A DNA stretch of 64,000 bases from Billgrantia saliphila. GTDB lineage: Bacteria; Pseudomonadota; Gammaproteobacteria; Pseudomonadales; Halomonadaceae. A model generated the notes under the pieces. The model did not search any database. It was not told the origin of the DNA and saw nothing but the letters and a program-made list of their open reading frames with translations. The position numbers and the translations under genes are program-made. The stretch is taken from assembly GCF_002930105.1 (NCBI RefSeq), contig NZ_PJRN01000007.1, positions 1-64,000 on the forward strand, read 5' to 3'. Positions 33,399 to 43,484 of the stretch are shown piece after piece (within the stretch, counting starts at the first letter, position 1; every line of letters begins with the position of its first letter).

Positions 33399-35246
33399 AT
33401 GACTCGCGATCCCAAGGCAGCGATCCCATCCTTCGCCCAACGTATCGACCTTCCACTGGAAGCACATGGCTCCACCCCTGCCGCCCTGCTTCGTTCAAAC
33501 GACTCGATCCTGAGCGAGCTTCACTCGGGGCTTACCGAGCTCAGAGAACAGCAACAGGAACTCTATGCCGACCTGAACCGCATGCAAGAGACGACTGCCC
33601 TGTTCCGCGACATGCATCAGCGAACCCTCTCGCAGGATCTCGAGACAGCGATCTCCGCACTACGCGAGGGCCCGGCAGGACAAATGATGCGCCTCCTCAA
33701 CGAGACGATTACACCCTCGGAGCGGGAACGCGACGAAGAAGAGGATGATGAAGAGAGGCACGTGGAAACCGTCACGCTGGGCAGTACCGACGAGGACATG
33801 ACGTACGACGACATGGGCGACGCTGCCCTGGCGCTGAACCTGAGTGCCGATGAAAGGAATGAGGAGTACCACGGCGTCTTCCGCTTCGACGGCAGCGGCC
33901 CCGCGGCGATCGACACCTTCTTGTCGGAAGATCCGAATCCCGAATATGACTCTCCCAGCGGTACCTACCATTTGCCCAACAGCGAATCGGTGAGCCTGTA
34001 CGTGGCTGATGACACCGGGTTTAGCGGTACCATCCATGCCGATGCGGCCCAGTCGCTGCGGGTCGACGCGCCCGGCTGGTTCAGTAATGCCACGCTGCAT
34101 GGCGCGCACCTGACCGAAGCCACCTTCAACCTGGACATGGTGAGCATCTATGAAGGTGATGAAGCCCATGGTGGCACCTATCACAGCCTGGATATCAACG
34201 CCGAGAACCTGGAGCGGCTAAAGGTCACGGGCGATGCAAGGTTTCACCTCACCTCCATTGCCGATTCGGACGCTTTGCAGCAGGTGGATGCCTCCACCGA
34301 CGGCGAGCTGCTGCTATCGGGCCTCGAACTGAATCATCTCGAAGAGGTCAACCTCGAGGGCGGTGGCCGAGTCGTTTTCTACACCGACGAGGCCAGCACT
34401 CAGGTCGAGTCGGTTCGTATCGACGCGGCCGAACTGCGCGGCGACATTGTGCCACCTGGTGAAGACACCCTGAACATCGATATCGGTGCATTTGCCGGCC
34501 AGGCGCGTGGCACGGCCGAGATCGTTGGCTCCGAAGTTGGCCAGAACGGCATTACCGTTGAAGGTCGTGATCTGAGCTACACCGGCGGAACGGCAGGCAA
34601 CGGGTTGCGTTATCGGAACGCTGGCGAACTGGATGACATGGCCAGCTTCCGTATCCATTCTCCCAACGCTTCGACTTCTCTGGAAGACGTGGTAGCCCGT
34701 GGCGAGCTGTTGCTGGAGGATGGATTCGCCATTGTTTCAGGCGACAGCTTGGTGGAAACCGAGGATTTCTATGCGTTGACCGGAGCAATCCTGCATCCGG
34801 AAAGTGCCGATGGTGCTGTCAGAGTACGGTCGAGCGGAGAGGTGACGCTTAATGCCGGCCATAACTTTTCCAACGACAGCGCTGCCTACAACGACGCCTT
34901 CTTCGCTCGCGATACCAGGGATACGCAATGGTCGATCGACGCTGACGGCCGCTTCGACGGCACCTTCGACTTCGGCGTCACCGTGGCCAATGACGATGAC
35001 GACACCCTGGATGGCCTTCTGTTCGAGGATGACGCCGGCGACCTCTTCTATGTGCTGGATACCGATGCCGACCCCGGCATCGAAGAAGGTGCGGACGCCT
35101 TCCGCATCGCCGAGGCGGGGGAAGGCTGGGTCGATGAGGGCAATGTACAGAGTGCCGCCGAAGTGGACGCCTTCATCGGCGATCACGCCCTATCGCTGCT
35201 GGGCGTGGGTGAGACGACCCTGATCGAGCATGGCGAACTGGCGTGA
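33399..35246 (+). CDS. Unrecognised 615-residue acidic, cysteine-free protein, possibly secreted
   Basis: I do not recognise this protein. Residues ~28-105 are helical and coiled-coil-like (SILSELHSGLTELREQQQEL). An acidic run follows at 112-119. Residues ~135-610 are rich in Asp, Glu, Gly, Thr and Ser with many short predicted beta strands (for example LRVDAPGWFSNATLHGAHL and HLEEVNLEGGGRVVFYTDEA), suggestive of a beta-solenoid or beta-sandwich array. It has no cysteine and no N-terminal signal, a combination seen in type I-secreted surface proteins, and ends with an acidic, hydrophobic-rich tail (LSLLGVGETTLIEHGELA). No T1SS genes are adjacent. A GGGAG site precedes ATG 33399. Halophilic cytoplasmic acidity is the alternative explanation. 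Confidence 0.75.
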   Translation: MTRDPKAAIPSFAQRIDLPLEAHGSTPAALLRSNDSILSELHSGLTELREQQQELYADLNRMQETTALFRDMHQRTLSQDLETAISALREGPAGQMMRLLNETITPSERERDEEEDDEERHVETVTLGSTDEDMTYDDMGDAALALNLSADERNEEYHGVFRFDGSGPAAIDTFLSEDPNPEYDSPSGTYHLPNSESVSLYVADDTGFSGTIHADAAQSLRVDAPGWFSNATLHGAHLTEATFNLDMVSIYEGDEAHGGTYHSLDINAENLERLKVTGDARFHLTSIADSDALQQVDASTDGELLLSGLELNHLEEVNLEGGGRVVFYTDEASTQVESVRIDAAELRGDIVPPGEDTLNIDIGAFAGQARGTAEIVGSEVGQNGITVEGRDLSYTGGTAGNGLRYRNAGELDDMASFRIHSPNASTSLEDVVARGELLLEDGFAIVSGDSLVETEDFYALTGAILHPESADGAVRVRSSGEVTLNAGHNFSNDSAAYNDAFFARDTRDTQWSIDADGRFDGTFDFGVTVANDDDDTLDGLLFEDDAGDLFYVLDTDADPGIEEGADAFRIAEAGEGWVDEGNVQSAAEVDAFIGDHALSLLGVGETTLIEHGELA

Positions 35247-35281
35247 AGTCATTGCCATGACGGGCCCTGCCGCGCGTGGCG

Positions 35282-36043
35282 CTAGCCGCGACGCAGCAGG
35301 CGCTCGAAGACGCTATCGACGGCAAGGGCGAGCAGCCCGATCAGCAGCGCCCCCTGTACGATATAGGCGGTGTTGCCGTTGATGATGCCCGCGATGATCG
35401 GGTCGCCAAGGTTGCTGGCACCGACGGTGGCTCCCAGCGCCGCGGTCGCGATGTTGACGGTGACGGAGGTACGAATACCGGCCAGTATCACCGGCGCCGC
35501 CAGGGGCAGCTCGACCTGGCGTAGAAGCTGGCCACCGGTCATGCCCATGCCCCGTGCCGCCTCGCGTACGTCGGCGTCGATGCCATCGAGCCCCGTCAGG
35601 GTGTTGCGCACGATAGGCAGCAGGCCGTAGAGCAACAACGCAACGATGATGGGCAGCGTACCGAAGCCCAGCGCCGGAACCGCCAGCGCGAGTACGGCAA
35701 CGGGTGGAAAGGTCTGGCCGATCGATGCGAGCTGCGAGACGAGCGGCAGGAAGTCGCGTCCGGCCGGACGCGTGACGGCGATCGCCGACCCTATGCCCAA
35801 CGCCACGGCCAGCAGCGATGCCACCCCCACCACCAGCACGTGCTGGCCCAGCAGCACAAAGAACCCGGCACGCCGATAGATGACCTCGCGACTATCGGGT
35901 TCGATCCAGCGAAACGCTCCTTCTAGATGGGGCATGCCGGAGGCGAACAACACCAGCAGGAATAGCCAGGCCAGTGGGGCCAGCCAGGAACGCATCTGCG
36001 TTTGCAATCCCGCGGCACCGATCGTCAACTCCTGGCGGCTCAT
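35282..36043 (-). CDS. yehW: Betaine-type ABC transporter permease (YehW-like)
   Basis: A 253-residue permease with about six helices and the OpuCB/YehW-type core: LLGQHVLVVGVASLLAVALG, GQTFPPVAVLALAVPALGFG and the EAA-like ARGMGMTGGQLLRQVELPLA. It is the last gene of an osmF/yehZ-yehY-yehX-yehW set in the same order as in E. coli. ATG 36043 overlaps the ATPase stop (ATGA); the longer upstream frame belongs to the ATPase gene. A quaternary-amine or other osmolyte ligand is expected from the family. Confidence 0.9.
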   Translation of the reverse strand: MSRQELTIGAAGLQTQMRSWLAPLAWLFLLVLFASGMPHLEGAFRWIEPDSREVIYRRAGFFVLLGQHVLVVGVASLLAVALGIGSAIAVTRPAGRDFLPLVSQLASIGQTFPPVAVLALAVPALGFGTLPIIVALLLYGLLPIVRNTLTGLDGIDADVREAARGMGMTGGQLLRQVELPLAAPVILAGIRTSVTVNIATAALGATVGASNLGDPIIAGIINGNTAYIVQGALLIGLLALAVDSVFERLLRRG

Positions 36044-36981
36044 GACGTCTTGCCCCCCAGCAGTCGACGCAGCGACAGCTCGCCGACGGGTATGTCCTCG
36101 TCGTCGACCACCGTCAAGCGCTCCACGCGATGCCACAGCATCAGTGACAGCGCTTGGCTCAGCGGCGCGGCATAGGGGATACGTTCGCTGGCGAGAAGGC
36201 GCGGCCCCAACGGCAGCATCCGCTCGCTGACGCGGGTCAATGCCGCCTCCTTGAGGCCGCGATCCATACCGCCCAGCAGTGACTCGACGAACTCGTCGGC
36301 CGGGTCGTGCAACAGGTCGATGGGGCGCCCCTGCTGCACGATACGACCCTTGCGCATGACCACGAGACGGTCGGCCAATGCCAGCGCTTCGTCCATGTCG
36401 TGAGTCACGAAGACCACGGTCTTGTGCAGGCGGGCCTGGAGCTCTTGCAATTCCTTCTGCAGTGACTGGCGTGTGAGGGGATCGAGGGCGCCGAACGGCT
36501 CGTCCATCAGCAGGATTTCGGGATCGGCGGCCAGCGCTCGGGCCACGCCGACGCGCTGTGCCTGGCCGCCTGAAAGCTGCCGCGGGTACTTGCCGGCAAA
36601 TTCCCGCACCGGCAGCCCCAGCAGTTGCATCAACTCCTCGACCCGCTCCTGAATGCGTGCCCGCGGCCACTTGAGCAGTCGCGGCACCAGCCCGATGTTG
36701 CGTGCGACCGTCCAGTGCGGAAACAACCCGGTACTCTGGATCACATAGCCGATGCGTCGGCGCAGCGTCACCTCATCGAAACTGCGCACCGGGGCCCCCT
36801 CGAGATGAATCTCGCCCCCGTCGTGCTCGATCAGACGATTGATCATGCGCAGCGTCGTCGACTTGCCGCACCCCGAGGTGCCCACCAGCACGCACACTTC
36901 TCCCTTCTCGACGCGCAGCGAAAGCGCATCGACGGCGGTCTCGCCGCCGAATCGTTTGGTGACGCCGAACAGCTCTATCAT
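36040..36981 (-). CDS. yehX: Betaine-type ABC transporter ATP-binding protein (YehX-like)
   Basis: A 313-residue ATPase: Walker A GTSGCGKS (about 34-41), signature LSGGQAQRV, Walker B ILLMDEPFGALDP, switch His in VTHDMDEA. The DEALALADRLVVMRKGRIVQQG segment is typical of the OpuCA/ProV/YehX group. The ~70-residue C-terminal tail resembles part of a CBS-type regulatory domain. Overlaps both neighbours by four bases, so it is translationally coupled to yehY and yehW. Confidence 0.93.
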   Translation of the reverse strand: MIELFGVTKRFGGETAVDALSLRVEKGEVCVLVGTSGCGKSTTLRMINRLIEHDGGEIHLEGAPVRSFDEVTLRRRIGYVIQSTGLFPHWTVARNIGLVPRLLKWPRARIQERVEELMQLLGLPVREFAGKYPRQLSGGQAQRVGVARALAADPEILLMDEPFGALDPLTRQSLQKELQELQARLHKTVVFVTHDMDEALALADRLVVMRKGRIVQQGRPIDLLHDPADEFVESLLGGMDRGLKEAALTRVSERMLPLGPRLLASERIPYAAPLSQALSLMLWHRVERLTVVDDEDIPVGELSLRRLLGGKTS

Positions 36982-38144
36982 GCAGCCCCTCCCGGGCGGA
37001 GACGTTCACTCAGAGCGCTGATCGCGGCGTCGGCAACCAGCGCAAGCCCCAGTATCGGCAATGCCCCGAGCAGCACCATATCCATGGCGGCCTGCCCCAG
37101 CCCCTGAAAGACGAAGGTGCCGAGCCCCCCGGCACCGATCAGTGCCGCTACCGCCGTGAGGCCGATCGCCTGCACGGTGGTGATGCGAATACCCTCGAGC
37201 ACGATCGGCAATGCCAGCGGCAAGCGCACCTGGAGCAGTACCTGGCGCCGGTTCATGCCCATCCCGTGCGCCGATTCGATCACCGCCGGGTCGACCTCCT
37301 CCAGCGCCACATACATGTTGCGCACCATTGGCAGCAGGCTGTAGCCCAGCAATGCCAGGAAGGCCGGCGCCCAACCGATGCCACTGACCCCAATGGCCGC
37401 CAGCGCATCGAACCGAGCGCCGAGCCAGGCGAGCGGCGCCAGGAGCAGGCCGAACAGCGCCAGACTGGGCACAGTCTGCAGGAAGTTGAGCAGACCGAAG
37501 CCCGCACGGCGCACACCGGGATGGCGTCGCATGGCAAGCGCCAGCAGCGCACCCAGGACCAGGCTAGCGAGAACCGCCGCTCCGACCAGAGCAAGATGGG
37601 TGGTAACGGCCGCCAGGAACTGGTCGCTACGCGCCTGGTATTCTCGGTAGAGCGACAGTGGTTCCAGCCACCACACCAGCGCCACCCACCAGCTCGCCAG
37701 CACGGGCAACAGTAGCAACCAGCCCAACTGGCGCGGCAGTCCGAGTCGAGTACGCAACTCGATCAGTGTCAATAGCCAGACGAACAGCAATAGCCATATC
37801 GAGACGCCAATTCCAATTCGCGCCTGCGGCATCTCCGGTTCCACCAGGCTGGCACTCGCCGCGACGAGCCACCAGGGGAGCAGAACCAGCAGCGCCAGCA
37901 CACTCCAAAGAGCCAACCGCAGCGTCTGAGGCGAGGGCCGCCAGGCCAGCCCCGCCACCACCAGCATCGGCAGCGTCATGGCCAGTGCCGGCCAGCCCCC
38001 CCCTATCTCGAAAGCACGATACGAGTTACCAGGCACGATGCGATTGGGAGCCAGGCTGACGGCATCCAGCGCAAGCCACGCCAGCAGACCGGCCAGCATC
38101 AAGGCCAGCAGGACCCTATTGGGTACGCGTCTACCGCTCTCCAT
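36978..38144 (-). CDS. yehY: Betaine-type ABC transporter permease, long form (YehY-like)
   Basis: A 388-residue permease, longer than YehW because of four or so extra N-terminal helices, exactly the size difference seen between E. coli YehY (385) and YehW (243). The C-terminal half is the standard transport core with SAHGMGMNRRQVLLQVRLPLAL (with flanks) as EAA loop and IGAGGLGTFVFQGLG. Its stop overlaps the yehX start (ATGA) and its start is 3 bp from the binding-protein stop. Confidence 0.92.
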   Translation of the reverse strand: MESGRRVPNRVLLALMLAGLLAWLALDAVSLAPNRIVPGNSYRAFEIGGGWPALAMTLPMLVVAGLAWRPSPQTLRLALWSVLALLVLLPWWLVAASASLVEPEMPQARIGIGVSIWLLLFVWLLTLIELRTRLGLPRQLGWLLLLPVLASWWVALVWWLEPLSLYREYQARSDQFLAAVTTHLALVGAAVLASLVLGALLALAMRRHPGVRRAGFGLLNFLQTVPSLALFGLLLAPLAWLGARFDALAAIGVSGIGWAPAFLALLGYSLLPMVRNMYVALEEVDPAVIESAHGMGMNRRQVLLQVRLPLALPIVLEGIRITTVQAIGLTAVAALIGAGGLGTFVFQGLGQAAMDMVLLGALPILGLALVADAAISALSERLRPGGAA

Positions 38145-38147
38145 AGC

Positions 38148-39065
38148 TTATTCCGGCAGCTCTTCGAGAAAGCCCTCAGCCACTTGACGCGGATCGAGGC
38201 CATCGACCGCAACCTTGCCGTTGAGCTCCTGGAGCGTCTCCAGGTCGAGCGCGCGAAATACCGGCGCGAGCAGTTCCTCGATCTCGGGGTGCTCATCGAG
38301 CACCTCCTGACGCACCACCGGCGCCGGCTGATAGATCGGCTGCACATTCTTGGTGTCCTCGAGTACCACCAGATCCAGCGCCGCCAGCCCCCCATCCGTT
38401 CCGTAGGTCATGGCGCCGTTGACCCCGCTGGTCTGCTGGGCGGCGGCCCGCATGGTGGCGGCGGTATTGCCGCCCGAAAGCACCAGTAATTGATCCGACG
38501 TCAGCTCGAAGCCGTAGGCCTCCTGGAACGCCGGCAGCGCCTGCTCGGATTCGACGAACTCAGCGCTCGCCGCGAACTTGAAGTCTCCCCCCTCTTTCAG
38601 ATAGTCCGCCAGGTCTTCGAGCGTCTTCAAGTCGTGCTCCCGTGCCAGGTCGCCGCGTACGCTCATCGCCCAGGTGTTATTGGCCGGAGCCGGCGCCAGC
38701 CAACGCAAGCCGTTGTCGGCATCCCGCTGCCGTACCGTCTCGAAGGCGCGCTCGGCATCGTTCCAGACATCGCTGTCTCCCATGTCGAAGAAGAAAGCGC
38801 CATTGCCGGTGTACTCGGGGTAGAGATCGATCTCGCCGGCCAGCAGCGCTTCGCGCACGATACTGGTGGCGCCGAGTTGCAGACGGTTTTCGGTTTCGAT
38901 CCCCCCCTGCTCCAGACGCTGGATGATCAACTGGCCCAATACCGATCCTTCGGTATCGATCTTGGACGCCACGACGACCGGTTCGTTGGCCTGGACACCG
39001 GCGGAAGCGAACAGCAGCAAGGAGCCGGCGGCGAGTGCCGCCAAACCTCTCAGGGAGCGATTCAT
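38148..39065 (-). CDS. osmF: Betaine/osmolyte-binding protein (OsmF/YehZ-like)
   Basis: A 305-residue periplasmic binding protein with a signal peptide (RSLRGLAALAAGSLLLFASA, cleavage after VQA). Family features: VVVASKIDTEGSVLGQLIIQ, DLYPEYTGNGAFFF (a conserved ligand-box segment in OpuAC/OsmF proteins) and NNTWAMSVRGDLA. First gene of the osmF-yehY-yehX-yehW operon, with a strong upstream promoter. In E. coli the system imports betaine with low affinity and is stress-induced; here the ligand is unproven. Confidence 0.92.
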   Translation of the reverse strand: MNRSLRGLAALAAGSLLLFASAGVQANEPVVVASKIDTEGSVLGQLIIQRLEQGGIETENRLQLGATSIVREALLAGEIDLYPEYTGNGAFFFDMGDSDVWNDAERAFETVRQRDADNGLRWLAPAPANNTWAMSVRGDLAREHDLKTLEDLADYLKEGGDFKFAASAEFVESEQALPAFQEAYGFELTSDQLLVLSGGNTAATMRAAAQQTSGVNGAMTYGTDGGLAALDLVVLEDTKNVQPIYQPAPVVRQEVLDEHPEIEELLAPVFRALDLETLQELNGKVAVDGLDPRQVAEGFLEELPE

Positions 39066-39096
39066 AAGGCAATACCGTCGTTGTGAATGTACCCAG

Positions 39097-39126
39097 AGTA
39101 TAAGGCGTGTACAGTTTGCCTGTCAG
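39097..39126 (-). promoter_or_regulatory. Predicted sigma-70-like promoter of the osmF operon
   Basis: Minus-strand CTGACA (39126-39121) and TATACT (39102-39097), spacer 18 bp, about 30 bp before the osmF ATG. E. coli osmF is RpoS-dependent; a C just before the -10 (CCTTATACT) does not settle whether that holds here. Confidence 0.7.
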
Positions 39127-39157
39127 ATCCACCTCAACGCGGAGCCATGAGCCGATC

Positions 39158-40150
39158 ATGCGCGAGGACGACCACCGCCTGCTTGCCCGATGCCATCATC
39201 CGCTGGTGAGGGATCTGGCATGGTTAGTGCTGACGCCGGATTTGATCGCCACACCCTGGCCCGGGCGTCCTGGGCGTCCAGCATTGGGGCTGGAGGACGA
39301 TCGACGGCTGACCGCGTTCCTCGACGAGCAGGAAGCCCACCCCCAAGCGCTGGAGCGCCGCGTGAGCGGTACCATCGAGGGCCGCATGGGCCATTATCAC
39401 GAACGCCTCTGGCAATTCCTGCTCGATGCGGCACCGGCCACGCGCCTGCTGGCCAGCAACCTCCGCATTCATCAGGGCAAACGCACGCTGGGCGAACTCG
39501 ATCTCCTCTATCGGCGGCGTGACGATCCGACGCCGATTCATCTCGAAGTCGCGATCAAGTTCTACCTCGGCCTAGCCTCGGGGCCCGGCAACGCTCGAGA
39601 TCAGGCACGCTGGATCGGTCCAGGGGGAGCCGATAGCCTGGCGACCAAGCGCGAGCATCTCGATCGTCATCAGTTGCGGCTGACCGAATGGGACGAAACC
39701 CGCCAGACGATCCAGTTGCATACGCATCCGCGAGATATCGGCCCGGCACCGGCAATTCTCATTCAGCGCCAGCTGGCGATGCCAGGCGTGCTCTTCTATC
39801 CTTGGCGAGCATCGCTTCCCGCACCGCACGAGGCGACGACGAACCATCTCCGAGGGCATTGGCTGCCCTGGCGCGACTGGCGGCGCCTGCGCGACAGCCT
39901 GCCGAGGCACACATGTGCCGCCTGGCTGGCCAAGCCGCACTGGCTGGCGCTGCCCCGGGACGAAGCGTTCGTCCCCCTGCGCGAGCTCGAGGCGCGCCTG
40001 GCACAGCACTTCAGCCGCCCCGCGTCGCCGGTCCAGATCGCCCTGCTTCAGCGTTCGCGAGGCGATGTCATCCATCGGCGTCTGTTCGTGGTGGACGACG
40101 ACTGGCCGCGCCTGATTCCCCTACCGCCTCATCCTCGTCAAGTCTTCTAG
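39158..40150 (+). CDS. DUF1853 family protein
   Basis: A 330-residue protein of unknown biochemical role. The family signature is visible: GHYHERLWQFLLDAAPATRLLASNLRIHQG, then TLGELDLLYRR and IHLEVAIKFYLGLAS (about residues 105-160). The E/D-x-ExK-like spacing of GELD...HLEVAIK resembles PD-(D/E)XK nuclease cores, so a nuclease-like fold is possible; this is an inference. Cytoplasmic, no signal peptide. ATG 39158 was chosen at the conserved start; the ribosome site (GGAG) is rather distant. Monocistronic, ending at a strong hairpin. Confidence 0.8.
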   Translation: MREDDHRLLARCHHPLVRDLAWLVLTPDLIATPWPGRPGRPALGLEDDRRLTAFLDEQEAHPQALERRVSGTIEGRMGHYHERLWQFLLDAAPATRLLASNLRIHQGKRTLGELDLLYRRRDDPTPIHLEVAIKFYLGLASGPGNARDQARWIGPGGADSLATKREHLDRHQLRLTEWDETRQTIQLHTHPRDIGPAPAILIQRQLAMPGVLFYPWRASLPAPHEATTNHLRGHWLPWRDWRRLRDSLPRHTCAAWLAKPHWLALPRDEAFVPLRELEARLAQHFSRPASPVQIALLQRSRGDVIHRRLFVVDDDWPRLIPLPPHPRQVF

Positions 40151-40154
40151 ACGA

Positions 40155-40180
40155 GAACGCCCGGCCAGGGCCGGGCGTTC
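40155..40180. terminator. Terminator hairpin between DUF1853 gene and cysS
   Basis: GAACGCCCGGC (40155-40165) pairs perfectly with GCCGGGCGTTC (40170-40180) across a 4-nt loop, between two convergent genes. The plus side continues into a T-containing tract (GCTTTGCTTCC), not a clean T-run. Confidence 0.7.
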
Positions 40181-40204
40181 AGCGCTTTGCTTCCGCTTCC
40201 GCTG

Positions 40205-41617
40205 CTACTGCGCCTGGGGCGCCTCGAAAACCCAGCTCGTGCCCTCTCGCGAATCCTTGAGCACGATGCCGAGTGCCGCAAGCTCGTCGCGAATGGCATC
40301 GGCGGTGGCGAAATCCCTGGCCTGCTTGGCCTCGGCACGATGGCGAATGCGCGCCTCGATTTCGTCTTCGGAAAGTGGCAACGCCGCCTGGCTGCCCTTG
40401 AGGAATCGCTGCGGCTCCTGACCGAACAGACCCAGTACGTCGCCCAGGCGACGCAACTCACGAGCCAGCACGGGCGCCATTTCCGGCGCATCCTTCCTGG
40501 CCCGGTTCAGCTCGCGCACCAGATCGAACAACACCGATAGTGCCTCGGGCGTATTGAAGTCGTCGTCCATGGCGGCGACGAAGCGTTCGCCGAAGCGGGC
40601 AGCCACATCGCCATCGCCTTCCGCGCCACCATCGTCGATGACCATACCGTCGAGAGCGTTGTAGAAACGTTCCAGCGACTTGCGTGCCTCGGCCAGCGAA
40701 TCCGGCGCGTAGTTGATCGGGCTGCGGTAGTGACTGGCCACCAGCAGGTAACGCACCACTTCCGGGTCGTGCGCTTCGAGCACCTCGCGAATGGTGAAGA
40801 AATTGCCCAGCGACTTGGACATTTTCTCCTGGTTTACCCGCACCGCGCCGGCATGCATCCAGGTGTTCACGTAAGGCTTGCCCGTGGCGGCCTCCGACTG
40901 GGCGATCTCGTTCTCGTGGTGCGGGAACGTGAGGTCCGGACCGCCACCATGGATGTCGAAGGTGTCGCCCAGGCAGCAAGTGGACATGGCCGAACATTCG
41001 ATATGCCAGCCGGGGCGCCCCTCGCCCCAAGGCGAAGGCCAGCTCGCTTCACCCGGCTTGGCCGCCTTCCACAGCACGAAGTCGAGCGGGTCCTCCTTGT
41101 GCTCGTCGACTTCAACCCTGGCGCCGGCGCGCATCTCGTCGGGATTGCGGTTGTTGAGCTTGCCGTAGCCCTCGAACCTGCGCACACGATAGTAGACGTC
41201 GCCATTATCGGCCGCGTAGGCGTACCCCTTGTCGATCAAGGTCTCGATCATGGCGATGATCTCGCTGACATGCCCCGTGGCGCGCGGCTCGAAATCGGGA
41301 CGCAGCACGCCCAGACGCGCCTCGTCCTCGTGCATGGCGTCGATCATGCGCGTGGTGAGCGAAGCGATGCTCTCGCCATTCTCGTCGGCGCGCTTGAGGA
41401 TCTTATCGTCGATGTCGGTGATGTTGCGCACGTAGTTGACGTCGAAACCGCGCCAGCGCAGGTAGCGGGTGACCACGTCGAAGGCCACCATCACGCGCGC
41501 ATGACCCAGATGACAGTAGTCGTAGACGGTCATGCCGCAGACATACATGCGCACCTTGCCCGGCTCGATCGGGGAGAGCGGCTCCTTGCGCCGCGTCAGC
41601 GTGTTGTAGATCTGCAT
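40205..41617 (-). CDS. cysS: Cysteine--tRNA ligase
   Basis: A 470-residue class I synthetase that charges tRNA-Cys. HIGH-type motif [12 protein letters not shown] near residue 36, zinc site including the Cys in [24 protein letters not shown] later, and KMSKS in [10 protein letters not shown] at about 266-275. Length and ending (a [12 protein letters not shown] tail) are typical for E. coli-like CysS. Starts at ATG 41617, one base after the glnS stop, so glnS-cysS are likely co-transcribed, a common gammaproteobacterial arrangement. Confidence 0.97.
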   Translation of the reverse strand: MQIYNTLTRRKEPLSPIEPGKVRMYVCGMTVYDYCHLGHARVMVAFDVVTRYLRWRGFDVNYVRNITDIDDKILKRADENGESIASLTTRMIDAMHEDEARLGVLRPDFEPRATGHVSEIIAMIETLIDKGYAYAADNGDVYYRVRRFEGYGKLNNRNPDEMRAGARVEVDEHKEDPLDFVLWKAAKPGEASWPSPWGEGRPGWHIECSAMSTCCLGDTFDIHGGGPDLTFPHHENEIAQSEAATGKPYVNTWMHAGAVRVNQEKMSKSLGNFFTIREVLEAHDPEVVRYLLVASHYRSPINYAPDSLAEARKSLERFYNALDGMVIDDGGAEGDGDVAARFGERFVAAMDDDFNTPEALSVLFDLVRELNRARKDAPEMAPVLARELRRLGDVLGLFGQEPQRFLKGSQAALPLSEDEIEARIRHRAEAKQARDFATADAIRDELAALGIVLKDSREGTSWVFEAPQAQ

Positions 41618-41618
41618 G

Positions 41619-43295
41619 TCAGCCCTTCTTCTGTATCTTTGCCCAACTGTCCTTGAGACCGACGGTGCGGTTGAAGACCCGCTTACCCTCGCGACAGGCA
41701 TGACGGTCGGCACAGAAGTAGCCCACGCGCTCGAACTGGAAGCGCGTCTCCGGGCCGGCCTCGGCCAGGCTCGGCTCGCCCATGGCCTGGCAGACCGACA
41801 ACGACTCGGGATTGAGATGCTCGATGAAGTCGGCGTCCTTGTCCTTGTCCGGCTGTTCGACCAGGAACAGGTTGTCGTAGAGGCGCACTTCCATCGGCAC
41901 CGCATGGGTCGCGCTGACCCAATGAATCACGCCCTTGACCTTGCGACCCTCCGGGTTCTTTCCCAGGGTGTCGAAATCCACCGAGCAGCGCAGTTCCGTG
42001 ATCTCGCCGGCATCCTTGACCACCTCGTCGCAGCGGATCACGTAGGAGTTGCGCAGACGCACCTCCTGGCCGGGTGCCAGGCGGAAGAACTTCTTCGGCG
42101 GCTCCTCCATGAAGTCGTCGTGGTCGATATAGATCTCGCGATTGAACGGCACGCGGCGCACGCCCATGTCCTCCCGCGCGGGATGACCGGGCACCTCGTA
42201 GATCTCCTCGAAGTCCTCGGGGACGTTGGTCAGCACCACCTTGAGGGGCTTGAGCACGCACATGGCGCGCGGTGCATTGTCCTCGAGGTCGGCACGAATC
42301 GCATGGTAGAGCATGGCGATGTCGACGAGGCCGCCGTCGGCACGGGTCACCCCGATCATCTCGCAGAACTTGCGGATCGAGGCGGGCGTATAGCCACGAC
42401 GGCGCATGCCCGAGATGGTCGGCATACGCGGATCGTCCCAACCGTCGACGATCCCCTTGTCGACCAGCAGCTTCAGCTTGCGCTTGGAGGTGAGCGTGTA
42501 ATTCATGTTGAGCCGCGCGAACTCGATCTGGCGCGGCTTGCAGGGCACCGGCAAATTGTCGAGGAACCACTCGTACAGCGGACGGTGATCCTCGAATTCC
42601 AGGGTGCAGAGAGAATGGGTCACGCCCTCGACGGCATCCGACTGGCCATGCGCGAAGTCGTAGGAGGGGTAGATCTTCCACTTGTCGCCGGTCTGGTGAT
42701 GACGGGCATGACGAATACGATAGAGTATCGGATCGCGAAGATTGATATTCGGCGAGGCCATGTCGATCTTGGCCCGTAGCACCTTCTCGCCTTCGTCGAA
42801 TTCGCCGGCGCGCATGCGTTCCAGCAGGTCCAGGTTCTCCTCGACGTCACGCTCGCGATAAGGGCTCGGCCTCCCCGGCTCGGTCAGGGTGCCGCGGTAC
42901 TCGCGGATCTCGTCGGGCGAAAGGTCGTCGACGTAGGCCTTGCCCTCGCGAATGAGATGCTGTGCCCAGGCGTAGAGCTGGTCGAAGTAGTCCGAGGCGT
43001 AGCGAACCGCACCGGCCCACTCGAAGCCTAGCCAGCTGACATCCGCCTTGATGGCGTCGATGTAGGCCTGCTCTTCCTTCGTCGGGTTAGTGTCATCGAA
43101 GCGCAGATGACAATCTCCACCAAACATCTCGGCCAGACCGAAGTTAAGACAGATCGACTTGGCATGCCCGATATGCAGGAAGCCATTGGGCTCCGGCGGA
43201 AAGCGGGTCACGACCTTGTCGACGCGACCAGTCTCGATCTCGTCGTAGATCTGGTTACGGATGAAATTCGGCGCACTGGCGGTCTCGGTGGTCAT
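41619..43295 (-). CDS. glnS: Glutamine--tRNA ligase
   Basis: A 558-residue class I synthetase. [22 protein letters not shown] holds the HIGH motif (about residues 30-50, with flanks), and [12 protein letters not shown] holds the KMSKS-equivalent. The C-terminal beta-barrel anticodon-binding domain (about 345-555) ends in [16 protein letters not shown] 43295 was chosen; the frame extends upstream without homologous sequence. It charges tRNA-Gln directly, so this organism does not depend on the GatCAB amidation route for Gln. Confidence 0.97.
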   Translation of the reverse strand: MTTETASAPNFIRNQIYDEIETGRVDKVVTRFPPEPNGFLHIGHAKSICLNFGLAEMFGGDCHLRFDDTNPTKEEQAYIDAIKADVSWLGFEWAGAVRYASDYFDQLYAWAQHLIREGKAYVDDLSPDEIREYRGTLTEPGRPSPYRERDVEENLDLLERMRAGEFDEGEKVLRAKIDMASPNINLRDPILYRIRHARHHQTGDKWKIYPSYDFAHGQSDAVEGVTHSLCTLEFEDHRPLYEWFLDNLPVPCKPRQIEFARLNMNYTLTSKRKLKLLVDKGIVDGWDDPRMPTISGMRRRGYTPASIRKFCEMIGVTRADGGLVDIAMLYHAIRADLEDNAPRAMCVLKPLKVVLTNVPEDFEEIYEVPGHPAREDMGVRRVPFNREIYIDHDDFMEEPPKKFFRLAPGQEVRLRNSYVIRCDEVVKDAGEITELRCSVDFDTLGKNPEGRKVKGVIHWVSATHAVPMEVRLYDNLFLVEQPDKDKDADFIEHLNPESLSVCQAMGEPSLAEAGPETRFQFERVGYFCADRHACREGKRVFNRTVGLKDSWAKIQKKG

Positions 43296-43484
43296 ATGAT
43301 TGCGGCAACCCTCTGATTGGATGCGAATCGGGAACGCTGGCGAACCGGTGAACAACAGCGCCGCCCTCAGCCTCGCGGGTATCGATGAGTCCGACGCGCT
43401 TCGCGCGTCGATACAAAACCGCTATTATAACGCCACGCCCATGCACGGCGCCAAGGCGTGCGCTTATTGGACAGGAATAGTTTG

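Noticed and set aside
33157..33402. Short plus-strand frame in the large intergenic gap
   Set aside because: No ribosome site, overlaps the start of the next gene, and Cys/Pro/Ser-rich composition unlike its neighbours.
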